DNA of 57,131 bases from Janthinobacterium sp. (GTDB lineage Bacteria; Pseudomonadota; Gammaproteobacteria; Burkholderiales; Burkholderiaceae_D): NCBI RefSeq assembly GCF_009923995.1, contig NZ_RFSK01000040.1, forward strand, positions 1-57,131. Reading direction: 5' to 3'. The position numbers were made by a program, and so were the translations under genes. The notes below the pieces were generated by a model. The model was not told where the DNA came from and ran no database searches. It was given only the letters and a program-made list of their open reading frames with translations. The number at the start of each line of letters is the position of its first letter. Position 1 is the stretch's first letter. Shown here in pieces: positions 37,030 through 45,901 of this stretch.

Positions 37030-38370
37030 ATGCACAGCACGCGCGAATACAACTTTGACGGCCTGGTCGGCCCATCGCATAACTATGCGGGACTCTCGTT
37101 CGGCAACGTGGCCTCGTTCAGCAATGTGAAAAGCGCTTCGAATCCGAAGCAGGCCGCCTTGCAGGGCCTGGCCAAGATGCGCGCCCTGGCCGCGCGCGGC
37201 TTTGCGCAAGCCTTGCTGCCGCCGCAGGACCGGCCGAACTTCCGCCTGCTGCGCTCCATCGGTTTCACGGGCACGGACGCCGAGGTGCTGGCGCGCGCCT
37301 ACCAGGAGTCGCCCGTCATCCTGGCTTGCGCGTATTCCGCCTCGCCCATGTGGACGGCGAATGCCGCCACCGTCAGCCCGTCGGCCGACACGCAGGATGG
37401 CCGCGTGCACTTCACGGCCGCCAACCTGAATAACAAGCTGCACCGCGCCTTCGAGCACGCGCAGTCGGCGCGCAGCCTGCGCGCCATCTTCAGCGACGAC
37501 AGGCACTTTGCCGTGCACGAGGCGCTGCCGTCGACGCCCGCCTTTGGCGACGAGGGCGCGGCCAATCACACGCGCCTGGGCGCCGGCCACGGCGCGCCAT
37601 CGGTCGAGATGTTCGTGTATGGTCGCGTGGAGTTCGACCCATCGGCGCCATCGCCGAAGCGCTACCCTGCGCGCCAGACCCTGGAAGCGTCGCAGGCCGT
37701 GGCGCGCCTGCATGGCCTGGATGCGAAACGCACCGTGTACGTGCAGCAGAATCCGGACGTGATCGACCAGGGCGTGTTCCATAACGACGTCATCGCCGTC
37801 GGCAACGGCAATGTGCTGTTCTATCACGAGCAGGCGTTTGCCGACGAAGAAGCCAGCCTGTCGCAGCTGCGCCGCGCCGTCGCTGCCACGGGTGCGCAGC
37901 TGGAGGCGCTGCGCGTGGACACGGGCCAGGTGCCGATCGCGGATGCCGTCAGCAGCTATCTGTTCAACAGCCAGTTGCTGACGAAAGAGGGCGGCAAGAT
38001 GGCGCTGGTGATTCCGCAGGAATGCCAGGAAAACCGCGCCGTGTCGCGCTACCTGGAAGGCCTGGTGGCCAGTGGCGGCCCGGTCGATGAACTGATTCAT
38101 TTCGACCTGCGCCAGAGCATGCGCAACGGCGGCGGGCCTGCCTGCCTGCGCTTGCGCGTGGCCCTGACGGAAAACGAAGCGCGCGCCATGCACCAGGGCG
38201 TGATCATGACGGAAGCGCTGTACCATCGGCTGGTGGCCTGGGTGGAGAAGCACTACCGCGACCATCTGGAGCCGAGCGACCTGGCCGACCCGCAGCTGGC
38301 ACTGGAAGTGCACGCGGCGCTTGAAGAATTGACGATCATCCTCAACTTACCGGGATTGTACGACTTGTAG
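37030..38370 (+). CDS. astB: N-succinylarginine dihydrolase
   Basis: This 446-residue enzyme hydrolyses N2-succinylarginine to succinylornithine, CO2 and two ammonia, step 2 of the pathway. The start [22 protein letters not shown], the [28 protein letters not shown] block and the catalytic cysteine in [16 protein letters not shown] are all present at family length. It follows astD after 25 bases. The next gene is 309 bases away, behind an inserted MITE-like element. Confidence 0.96.
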   Translation: MHSTREYNFDGLVGPSHNYAGLSFGNVASFSNVKSASNPKQAALQGLAKMRALAARGFAQALLPPQDRPNFRLLRSIGFTGTDAEVLARAYQESPVILACAYSASPMWTANAATVSPSADTQDGRVHFTAANLNNKLHRAFEHAQSARSLRAIFSDDRHFAVHEALPSTPAFGDEGAANHTRLGAGHGAPSVEMFVYGRVEFDPSAPSPKRYPARQTLEASQAVARLHGLDAKRTVYVQQNPDVIDQGVFHNDVIAVGNGNVLFYHEQAFADEEASLSQLRRAVAATGAQLEALRVDTGQVPIADAVSSYLFNSQLLTKEGGKMALVIPQECQENRAVSRYLEGLVASGGPVDELIHFDLRQSMRNGGGPACLRLRVALTENEARAMHQGVIMTEALYHRLVAWVEKHYRDHLEPSDLADPQLALEVHAALEELTIILNLPGLYDL

Positions 38371-38407
38371 GCGATAGAAAAACACACAGAAAAAATCCGA
38401 GACAGCT

Positions 38408-38566
38408 AAGTAATCCACGGGAAATTATTGTGAAGTTATGACAAACAGAACTGGATGCTATGCAAGGCGCCCGCTGCTAGCAGTGCGAGCACTGCTAGCA
38501 GCGGGCAACGCCGCAGAGCGCCGGTTATGGAAGTCAGAAATCACAATAATTTATTGGGGATTACTT
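38408..38566. mobile_element. MITE-like palindromic element, copy 1
   Basis: This 159-bp element is bounded by perfect 9-bp terminal inverted repeats AAGTAATCC (38408-38416) and GGATTACTT (38558-38566). Its centre is a perfect palindrome with 17-bp arms (38470-38486 and 38489-38505) around GA. It has no coding capacity and no clear target-site duplication. A second copy of nearly the same length lies at 51250-51409. The rest of the 38371-38679 gap holds a small hairpin (GACGGG 38586-38591 with CCCGTC 38597-38602) and a TTGACA (38605-38610) without a convincing -10. Confidence 0.72.
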
Positions 38567-38679
38567 TTTCCGTAGCACAGAATTGGACGGGTGACCCCCG
38601 TCTCTTGACACCGCTGCCGCCCAGCCACAAGCCCGAACGACAGCGTTGGACATTCACATTACCGTAATGGAGATGCAAG

Positions 38680-41600
38680 ATGAATCACACGCCACAAGAT
38701 TTGCGTACACAAACGCTGGAGCTGGTTAACGCGGCTGGCAGTGCGGGCAAGGCGGCAGCGCCTGTCGTGCAGCTGGTGCAGGCATGGCTCGATTCGCTCG
38801 ACGCCGAAGACCTGGCCGATATCGCGCCCGGCAGCCTGGCGCCCGTGCTGGTCGACGGTTTTACCCAGGCAGCCAAGCGTACGGGCAGCGGCTGCCAGAT
38901 CGCCACCCTGCGTTATGCGGATGGCCGTGGCGGCATGGCGAGCGCCTTGCTGATCCTGAACGAAGACATGCCTTACCTGGTCGACTCCATCGTCATGGCC
39001 ATGCGCCGCCAGCACCTGGCCGTGCGCGGCGTGATGAATACCGTGCTGCCCGTGCGCCGCGCCGCCGACGGCAGCGTGGAAGCGGTGCGCCAGCCTGGCG
39101 ACCCGCTTGAATCGTATGTGCTGGTGCTGCTCGATGAAGAACTGGCGCCGGACGCGCTGGCCGCCTTGGTCGCTTCCATCGACATGGTGGCGCGCGACGC
39201 TGCCGTCGTGCGCCGCGACAGCGCTGCCATGAGCGAGCGCCTGGCCGCCGTCGCCACGACCTCCGCCCAGCACGGCGAAGAAGGCGCGGAAGTGTCCGCC
39301 TTCCTGGAATGGGCCCGCAGCGGCGGCTTTGAAGTGTTCGGCTACGCGTATTACCGCGTCAAGCCGGGCGTGCGCGAACTGGAACGCGACATTCCGAGCC
39401 GCGTGGGCGTGCTGCAGGACACGGCACACCCCGTCTACGGCACCTGCCTGGCGAATATCCCGGGCGACTTCGATACCCTGGCCAAGCGCGAATCGGCGCT
39501 GTCCATCGTCAAGGCCGACGTGGCCGGTACCCTGCACCGCGACCAGCAGTTGGATTTCATCGGCGTGCGCGACACGGATGCGCAAGGCGCCATCCTGGGC
39601 GAGCACTGCTTCGTCGGCCTGTTCACCCGCGCCGGCAATTCCACCCCATTGGCGGCGCTGCCCTTTGCGCGCGGCCGCGTGGCCAAGGTACTGAGCCTGG
39701 CCGGCGTGCGCCAGCAAGGTTTCCGTGCCGAGAAATTCCGCGAGATCCTTGAATCGCTGCCGCGCACCGAAGCGCTGGAAGCGGACCTCGACTGGCTGGC
39801 GCAGGTGTGCGGCGCCGTCGTTTCGCTGTACAAGCAGCCGCGCACCAAGGTCTTCGCACGCCGCGACGTGTATGCGCGCCACCTGAACGTGCTGGTCTAC
39901 CTGCCGCGCGAGCGCTACAGCGCCAGCGTGGCATCGAGCCTGGCCAAGGCCCTGCAAGCCAGTTCCGGCGCCACGCATGTGAGCACGCAAACCCTGGTGG
40001 CCGATGGCCCCCTGGCGCGCGTCCACCTGATCGCCCACGCCGCCCGCTACCCGCTGGACCTGGAAACGGATATCGAACAGCCGCTGCTGGGCGTGCTCGA
40101 TGGCTGGCATAACGGCTTTGCCGCCGTGGCCGACGCCGTGCCCGACGTGGCCCTGCGCACCAGCCTGCGCAAACTGTGCGCCACCCTGCCGCTCGACTAC
40201 GTGGCCGCCACCGCGCCGGCCATCGCCTTCCGCGATCTCGATACCATCCTGCGCAACACCGATCCGGCACACGTGGCCGTGCGCATCGAGACGGGTGCCG
40301 TCACCACCATCCGCCTGTACTCGGCCAACCGGGTGCCGTCCCTGTCGACCATCCTGCCGGCCCTGCACAACGCGGGCGTGGCCATCGACCGTGAACAGGC
40401 ATATTCGGTGTCGCTGTCCGACGGCACGCGCTATTTCGTCACCAGCCTGACGGTCGATGCCGCCAGCGCGGCGAAACTGGCGCAGCCATCCGTCGTCGCC
40501 GTGGCGCAGGAATTGTTCGCCTCGCTGTTCAACGACACGGCCGAAGATGGCCGTCTGAACGGCCTGGTCATCGAAGGCGGCCTGTCGACGCGCGAAGTGC
40601 AACTGGTGCGTGCCTATACCAGCTACTGGCGCCAGGCGGGCAGCCGCTTCTCGGTGCGCTATATCGCCGAAAGCCTGCGCAAGCAGCCGGCCCACGTGAA
40701 AGCCCTGGTCGACGCCTTCCTGCAGCGCTTCGATCCGTCCCTGCCGGACGCGCAGCACGCGGCCGCCCTGGAGGCCATCGCCACCATCAAGGCCGGCTTG
40801 CCGTCCGTGAACCATGCGGACACCGAGGAAATCCTCGGCGCGCTGGCCGACCTGATGGCCGCCACCCTGCGCACGAGCTACTTCCAGAACAATCAGCAAG
40901 GTGACAAGATCATCTTCAAGTTCGATACCAGCAGCCTGGCGCTGGTGCCGGAACCGCGCCCGTACCGCGAGATTTTCGTCTTCTCGCGCCGCTTCGAAGG
41001 CGTGCACCTGCGCGGCGGCCCGGTCGCCCGTGGCGGCTTGCGCTGGTCCGACCGCATGGAAGACTACCGCACCGAAGTCCTGGGCCTGGTGAAGGCGCAG
41101 ATGGTGAAGAATGCCGTCATCGTGCCGGCCGGCGCGAAGGGCGGCTTTGTCTGCAAGATGATGCCGAAGGACGCCGTGCGCGAAACCATCGCGGCCGAAG
41201 GCGAAGCTGTCTACCGCCTGTTCATTTCCAGCCTGCTGGAAGTGACGGACAACCGCTCGCTGGGCAATATCGTGCCGCCCGTCGATACCGTCTGCTTCGA
41301 CGACGCCGATCCCTACCTGGTGGTGGCCGCCGACAAGGGCACGGCCACCTTCTCGGACATCGCCAACGGCATCGCCGTGCAGCGCGGTTTCTGGCTCGGT
41401 GACGCGTTCGCCTCGGGCGGTTCGAACGGCTACGACCACAAGAAGCTGGGCATCACCGCCAAGGGCGCATTCGAAGCCGTGAAACGCCATTTCTATGAAA
41501 TGGACCACGACCTGAACACCACCCCGATCACCATGGTCGGCGTGGGTGACATGTCGGGTGACGTGTTCGGCAATGGCGTGCTGCTGTCGCGCCAGCTGAA

Positions 41601-43395
41601 ACTGGTGGCCGCGTTCGACCACCGCCACATCTTCCTCGACCCGACGCCGGACGTCGCCGTCTCGTTCGAGGAGCGCGCGCGCCTGTTCGCCTTGCCGCGC
41701 TCCTCGTGGGACGACTACAACAAGGACTTGATCTCGGCAGGCGGCGGCGTGTATCCGCGCTCCGCCCGCACGATCGAGCTGTCGCCGCAGATCCGCGCCG
41801 CGCTCGATATCGCGGAAACGTCGCTGGCGCCGGAAGAACTGATGCACCGCATCCTGAAGTCGCCCGTGGACCTGTTCTACAACGGCGGTATCGGTACCTA
41901 TATCAAGGCCTCGACGGAAAGCCACGCGCAAGTGAAGGACCGCGCGAATGACCATATCCGCGTCAACGGCAACGAGCTGCGCGTGAAGGTCGTCGCCGAA
42001 GGCGGCAATCTGGGTGCGACGCAGGCGGGCCGCATCGAGTTCGCACTGGCGGGCGGGCGTATCTTCACCGATGCGATCGACAACTCGGCCGGCGTGGATT
42101 GCTCGGACCATGAAGTGAACGTGAAAATCTGGCTGGACGTGGAGGTCAACGCGGGCAAGCTGACGGAAGAAGAACGCAATCGCGAGCTGTATGCGATGAC
42201 GGACGACGTCGAGCGCCTGGTCCTGCGCGACAACACGCAGCAGACGCACTTGCTGGTGCGCGAGTTGCAGGCACAAGGCGAGAGCGCCGTGCAGGATGGC
42301 TATGCCGCCCTGATCGCCAGCCTGGAAGAAGAGGGCGCCCTGTCGCGCGAACTGGAGCAACTGCCGTCGGTGGCCGAACTGGCGCGCCGCAAGGCCGACG
42401 GCCGTGGCTTGACGACGCCGGAGCTGGCGGTGGTGATCGCCAACGTGAAGAACCGCTTCAAGCGCATTCTCTCCGCGCTGCCGCTGACGGATGAAACGTG
42501 GGCCGAGCCGGTGCTGAAGCCTTACTTCCCGTCCCTGCTGGTGGCAACCCGTTCGGCGCTGGACCACCCGCTGGCCAACGCCATCCTGGCCACCGTGCTG
42601 GCCAATGAAGTGATCAACCGCTGCGGCCCGTTGATGATCCGCGACCTGGCGGCGGAACACGGCGTGGACGAATCGACCGTGATCCTGGCCTGGGGCCAGG
42701 CCTGGGTGGCCTTGAACCTGGCGCCCGTCTTCGACGCGCTCGACGCGGATGCCTTGACGATTCCGCGCGAAGTGTCGATCAAGGTCGATGCGCAGACGCG
42801 CGTGCTGCAGCAGACCATGATCGCCGGCGTGCTGTCCGTGCCAGCCGAGCAATTGCGCGGTGCCGGCCTGGCCGAGCTGACGGGCCTGTTTGGCGCGGAA
42901 TCGAAGCGCGACCTGCTCAAGGCCGTCGGCATCAAGTCCGAGGCGGCGCTGGTACCGGGCCTCAAGCCGGCCTTCGTGCAGGCCTGGGATGCGGTCGATG
43001 CGCTGGAAGTCGTCGCCGGCTTCCTGTTCCCGGCCCTGTCCGTGCCGCGTCCTGCTTCGATGGACCTGGCGGCCTTCCTGCAAGTGGGCCTGGCCCTGCG
43101 CAGCCAGGCGGGCATCGATACCCTGGAGCGTGGCCTGAAGCTGGCCGCGCAGGGCAAGTCGCAGGAACAGCTGCGCAACTACGCGCAGCAAGCCCTGCGC
43201 CGCACGCAACAGTGTTTGCTGACGCAGGTGCTGGCGCGCGCCGAGCAAGGTAACGCTGGCCAGGCCGTCGATGCGGTAACGGGCGCACTGGGCCTGTCGG
43301 CCTATGTGGCGGCAACGGAACTGGAGCAGGCCATGCTGGATGTGTGGACGCTTTCCGAAGCGGTGAACAAAGTGACAGCGGAAGCGGCCGTGTAA
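38680..43395 (+). CDS. gdhB: NAD-specific glutamate dehydrogenase, large (GDH-1600) type
   Basis: This 1571-residue protein is of the bacterial giant NAD-GDH class (about 1600 residues), which deaminates glutamate to 2-oxoglutarate and ammonia. An N-terminal regulatory part with ACT-like segments precedes the catalytic core: RGGPVARGGLRWSDRMEDYRTEVLGLVKAQ, VIVPAGAKGGFVCK, and the nucleotide-binding TMVGVGDMSGDVFGNGVLLS. A long C-terminal helical domain follows. It is intact throughout. It lies between astB and astE, so the glutamate made from arginine would be deaminated by an enzyme of the same cluster. Its stop overlaps the astE start by one base. Confidence 0.97.
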   Translation: MNHTPQDLRTQTLELVNAAGSAGKAAAPVVQLVQAWLDSLDAEDLADIAPGSLAPVLVDGFTQAAKRTGSGCQIATLRYADGRGGMASALLILNEDMPYLVDSIVMAMRRQHLAVRGVMNTVLPVRRAADGSVEAVRQPGDPLESYVLVLLDEELAPDALAALVASIDMVARDAAVVRRDSAAMSERLAAVATTSAQHGEEGAEVSAFLEWARSGGFEVFGYAYYRVKPGVRELERDIPSRVGVLQDTAHPVYGTCLANIPGDFDTLAKRESALSIVKADVAGTLHRDQQLDFIGVRDTDAQGAILGEHCFVGLFTRAGNSTPLAALPFARGRVAKVLSLAGVRQQGFRAEKFREILESLPRTEALEADLDWLAQVCGAVVSLYKQPRTKVFARRDVYARHLNVLVYLPRERYSASVASSLAKALQASSGATHVSTQTLVADGPLARVHLIAHAARYPLDLETDIEQPLLGVLDGWHNGFAAVADAVPDVALRTSLRKLCATLPLDYVAATAPAIAFRDLDTILRNTDPAHVAVRIETGAVTTIRLYSANRVPSLSTILPALHNAGVAIDREQAYSVSLSDGTRYFVTSLTVDAASAAKLAQPSVVAVAQELFASLFNDTAEDGRLNGLVIEGGLSTREVQLVRAYTSYWRQAGSRFSVRYIAESLRKQPAHVKALVDAFLQRFDPSLPDAQHAAALEAIATIKAGLPSVNHADTEEILGALADLMAATLRTSYFQNNQQGDKIIFKFDTSSLALVPEPRPYREIFVFSRRFEGVHLRGGPVARGGLRWSDRMEDYRTEVLGLVKAQMVKNAVIVPAGAKGGFVCKMMPKDAVRETIAAEGEAVYRLFISSLLEVTDNRSLGNIVPPVDTVCFDDADPYLVVAADKGTATFSDIANGIAVQRGFWLGDAFASGGSNGYDHKKLGITAKGAFEAVKRHFYEMDHDLNTTPITMVGVGDMSGDVFGNGVLLSRQLKLVAAFDHRHIFLDPTPDVAVSFEERARLFALPRSSWDDYNKDLISAGGGVYPRSARTIELSPQIRAALDIAETSLAPEELMHRILKSPVDLFYNGGIGTYIKASTESHAQVKDRANDHIRVNGNELRVKVVAEGGNLGATQAGRIEFALAGGRIFTDAIDNSAGVDCSDHEVNVKIWLDVEVNAGKLTEEERNRELYAMTDDVERLVLRDNTQQTHLLVRELQAQGESAVQDGYAALIASLEEEGALSRELEQLPSVAELARRKADGRGLTTPELAVVIANVKNRFKRILSALPLTDETWAEPVLKPYFPSLLVATRSALDHPLANAILATVLANEVINRCGPLMIRDLAAEHGVDESTVILAWGQAWVALNLAPVFDALDADALTIPREVSIKVDAQTRVLQQTMIAGVLSVPAEQLRGAGLAELTGLFGAESKRDLLKAVGIKSEAALVPGLKPAFVQAWDAVDALEVVAGFLFPALSVPRPASMDLAAFLQVGLALRSQAGIDTLERGLKLAAQGKSQEQLRNYAQQALRRTQQCLLTQVLARAEQGNAGQAVDAVTGALGLSAYVAATELEQAMLDVWTLSEAVNKVTAEAAV

Positions 43396-44420
43396 TGACG
43401 CAAGCAGCAACACCAGCAGTAGCACAGGTAGTGCAGGGTGCCGGCGGCTTGCCGCCGGCCGTCCAGGCGCTGGCGCAGGCCGATTTCAGCGCCGTGGCGC
43501 AGTTGTTCTCGGACGCCGGTTTCACGGTGGCCTTGCCGGCGCCCGGCATGCTGCAAGTGCGTAAGCCGGGAGAGGGTCGCGCCAGCGTGGCCGTCTCCGT
43601 GGGCGTGCATGGCGACGAAACGGGGCCGATCGAAGTGCTGGCGCACCTGCTCGACGCCCTGTCGCGCGATGCGCCAGCCCTGGCCGTCGATTTGCTCGTC
43701 TGCGTGGGCAATGTCGATGCGATCCGGGCCGGCAAGCGTTTCATCGACGCCGACCTCAATCGCATGTTCCGCCCCGTGCGGGGCAGCCTGGCGCAGGCGG
43801 CGGAAAGCGCGCGCGCCGATGAAATGATCGCCGCGACCAAGGCGTTCTTCGACGCGGCGGGGCCGGAACGCTGGCACCTGGATCTGCACACGGCCATCCG
43901 GCCTTCCGTGTATCCCACGTTTGCCATCGTGCCGGACCTGGTGGCCGACGCGGCCAAGGCGCAGCTGGTCGACTGGCTGGGCCAGGCGGCCATCGGCGCC
44001 ATCATCATGAATCCGCAGTCGGCCGGCACGTATAGCTATTATTCGGCCGAGCACTTCGGCGCGGCCGCCAGCACGGTGGAACTGGGCCGGGTGGGCACCC
44101 TGGGGCAGAACGATTTGTCCCTGTTCGACGACGTGGCGCGGGCGCTGGACGGCCTGCTGCGCGGGCTGCCGGCGCAAGCGCTCAAGGCGCAACCGCACGT
44201 GTTCAAGGTGGCGCAGGAAATCATCAAGCACAGCGATGAATTCCGCATGGCGTTTGATCGCAGCACGCAGAATTTCACGTCCCTGCCGCAGCACGCCGTG
44301 ATTGCCAGCGATGGCGACCATGTCTATACGGTGCAGCATGCGGAAGAGCTGGTGGTGTTTCCCAACCCGGACGTGCGGGTGGGCTTGCGCGCGGGGCTGA
44401 TGGTGGTGCGCGTGTCCTGA
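43395..44420 (+). CDS. astE: Succinylglutamate desuccinylase
   Basis: The 341-residue zinc hydrolase of the AstE/aspartoacylase family splits N-succinylglutamate into succinate and glutamate, the last pathway step. Zinc ligands are H72 and E75 in VGVHGDETGP and H165 in LDLHTAIRPS. DADLNRMFRP and TVELGRVGTLGQND are conserved. It starts on the TAATG overlap with gdhB, so the dehydrogenase and the enzyme that supplies its glutamate are translated in tandem. A strong terminator follows. Confidence 0.95.
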   Translation: MTQAATPAVAQVVQGAGGLPPAVQALAQADFSAVAQLFSDAGFTVALPAPGMLQVRKPGEGRASVAVSVGVHGDETGPIEVLAHLLDALSRDAPALAVDLLVCVGNVDAIRAGKRFIDADLNRMFRPVRGSLAQAAESARADEMIAATKAFFDAAGPERWHLDLHTAIRPSVYPTFAIVPDLVADAAKAQLVDWLGQAAIGAIIMNPQSAGTYSYYSAEHFGAAASTVELGRVGTLGQNDLSLFDDVARALDGLLRGLPAQALKAQPHVFKVAQEIIKHSDEFRMAFDRSTQNFTSLPQHAVIASDGDHVYTVQHAEELVVFPNPDVRVGLRAGLMVVRVS

Positions 44421-44443
44421 ATGCGTGCAGTTGCAGCAAGGTG

Positions 44444-44482
44444 TGGCGCCGTCCGGAGCAATCCGCCGGCGCCATTTTTTTT
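44444..44482 (+). terminator. Rho-independent terminator closing the ast-gdhB-astE unit
   Basis: TGGCGCCG (44444-44451) and CGGCGCCA (44467-44474) form a perfect 8-bp stem with a 15-base loop, followed by eight T to 44482. Confidence 0.88.
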
Positions 44483-44557
44483 GCGCGGCATCTGGTGCGC
44501 GCCCGCGGGCGCTGCCTCGGGTACACTGGCTCATCGTTCATTTTCGAGGAGTCAGCC

Positions 44558-45067
44558 ATGTCGGTGTCCATGTATCAGGCAACCATCCCCGTCTTCATCC
44601 GCGGCTTGAAAGTCGTCTCGGCCTTGCTGGAAAAGGGCCAGGCGCATGTGGAGGAAGATGGCATCGTGCCCGAGATTTTATTGGGCGCGCAGCTGGCGCC
44701 CGACATGCTGGACCTGACGGCGCAAGTGCAGCGCGTCAGCGACACGTCGAAGATGTCCGTCGAGCGTCTGAGCGGCGTGCCGGCGCCGAAATTCGAGGAT
44801 AACGAAACGTCGTTCGAGCAGTTGCAGGAGCGCGTCGCCAACACCATCGCCTACATCGACAGCGTCAACGCAGGCCAGATGGCGGGCAGCGCGCAAAAGG
44901 AAGTGGTGCTGAACTGGACGGACGAAGGCAAGAAATTCTCGGGCGACGATTACCTGCTCAGCTTTGCCTTGCCGAACTTCTATTTTCACGTCTCCATGGT
45001 CCACGCCATTTTGAGAAACAATGGCGTGGCCGTGGGCAAGCTCGACTATCTTGGCCCTTACGATTGA
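44558..45067 (+). CDS. DUF1993 domain-containing protein
   Basis: This 169-residue soluble protein begins MSVSMYQATIPVFIRGLKVVSALLEKGQAH and ends in NFYFHVSMVHAILRNNGVAVGKLDYLG, the DUF1993 pattern. Members are helical DinB-like proteins of unknown function. A GAGGAG ribosome site precedes the ATG. It is probably monocistronic, lying between the ast terminator and repeat copy B. Confidence 0.88.
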   Translation: MSVSMYQATIPVFIRGLKVVSALLEKGQAHVEEDGIVPEILLGAQLAPDMLDLTAQVQRVSDTSKMSVERLSGVPAPKFEDNETSFEQLQERVANTIAYIDSVNAGQMAGSAQKEVVLNWTDEGKKFSGDDYLLSFALPNFYFHVSMVHAILRNNGVAVGKLDYLGPYD

Positions 45068-45073
45068 CAGGCC

Positions 45074-45180
45074 TGAAAAACCGTCGCGGGCGGCGATGAT
45101 TTGTGGCCGGGAAACGCAGCTGTGCTGAAGCACAGTGGGCATCGCAGGCGCGCAAAGCGCGCCGCGCGGCAGGTTTTTTA
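45074..45180. repeat. Structured intergenic repeat, copy B
   Basis: This 107-bp element lies between convergent genes. Its outer stem is TGAAAAACC (45074-45082) with GGTTTTTTA (45172-45180). Inner hairpins are CTGTGC (45120-45125) with GCACAG (45130-45135) and GGCGCGC with GCGCGCC around AAA (about 45147-45163). The T-run arms suit a bidirectional terminator. Its right end overlaps the stop codon of the glycine-zipper gene. Confidence 0.75.
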
Positions 45181-45741
45181 ACGTTGCGGCTGCTGCACCT
45201 GGTTCTGCACCGCATTACCCAGCATGCCGCCGCCGATCACGCCGGCCACCGTCGCCAGCGCCTTGCCGCGGCCGCCACCGACCTGGTTGCCGATCAAGCC
45301 GCCGATGACGGCGCCCGTGCCGATGCCCACGTAATTGGGCTGGGCCGGGGCGGGCGCAGGCTGTGGCTGGCGCGCGGGTTCGCGGTAGGCCGTGTCGCGG
45401 TAGCCATCATTGTTATCGTTGTAGGCAGGGCGCGCTTGCGCCACTTGCGTGTGGTGCACGACACGCTTGTGCACGACGGGTGCCGGCGCCGGCGCCGGCG
45501 CCGCCTGCGCGACGACGGGAGCGGCCAGCGGGGCTGCCACGGGCGCTGCCAGGGCGGCGGCGCTGGCTGGCGTCATGGCCGCCACATCGGCCGGTACGGC
45601 AGACGTGGCCGGCACGTTCGCCCGCGAATTGGGCAGGATGCCGGCGATGGACGCCGCGCCCACCAGGCACAGGACCGTGACGGAAATGGCGGCGCCGGCC
45701 ATCAAGGGGTGGATGCGGTTGGCGGTGGTCGTCGTGTTCAT
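45178..45741 (-). CDS. Glycine-zipper 2TM-domain envelope protein
   Basis: The 187-residue protein has an N-terminal membrane anchor (HPLMAGAAISVTVLCLVGAASIAGIL) and a long low-complexity Ala/Pro linker. Its C-terminal glycine-zipper is IGTGAVIGGLIGNQVGGGRGKALATVAGVIGGGMLGNAV, as in SlyB/Rcs-associated 2TM proteins. It probably sits in the periplasm or envelope and may help keep membrane integrity. The start follows an AGGAGAA ribosome site. Its stop codon is inside repeat copy B. Confidence 0.86.
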   Translation of the reverse strand: MNTTTTANRIHPLMAGAAISVTVLCLVGAASIAGILPNSRANVPATSAVPADVAAMTPASAAALAAPVAAPLAAPVVAQAAPAPAPAPVVHKRVVHHTQVAQARPAYNDNNDGYRDTAYREPARQPQPAPAPAQPNYVGIGTGAVIGGLIGNQVGGGRGKALATVAGVIGGGMLGNAVQNQVQQPQR

Positions 45742-45901
45742 GTGTTCTCCTGGGGTGGCACTGCGGGTGTTGTTGATGTGTCCAGATTAACGGCCTCCTT
45801 GTCGCAAGGCTAGACATGGCGCTGTATCAAACGTAAGCAGGTGTAAGCCCGGATTGGTAAAGCACAGTAGAATCGGTGCTTCCCCCTTTCCGGAGTCCGC
45901 C

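Noticed and set aside
38659..43425. A 1588-codon open frame on the minus strand covering all of gdhB.
   Set aside because: It is a shadow of GC-rich codons in gdhB: its translation is low-complexity His/Arg/Gln/Gly-rich with no domain, while the plus-strand frame has full NAD-GDH motifs.
44499..44512. Perfect 14-bp palindrome GCGCCCGCGGGCGC upstream of the DUF1993 gene.
   Set aside because: Made only of G and C in a GC-rich genome, with no regulator nearby; chance occurrence is likely.
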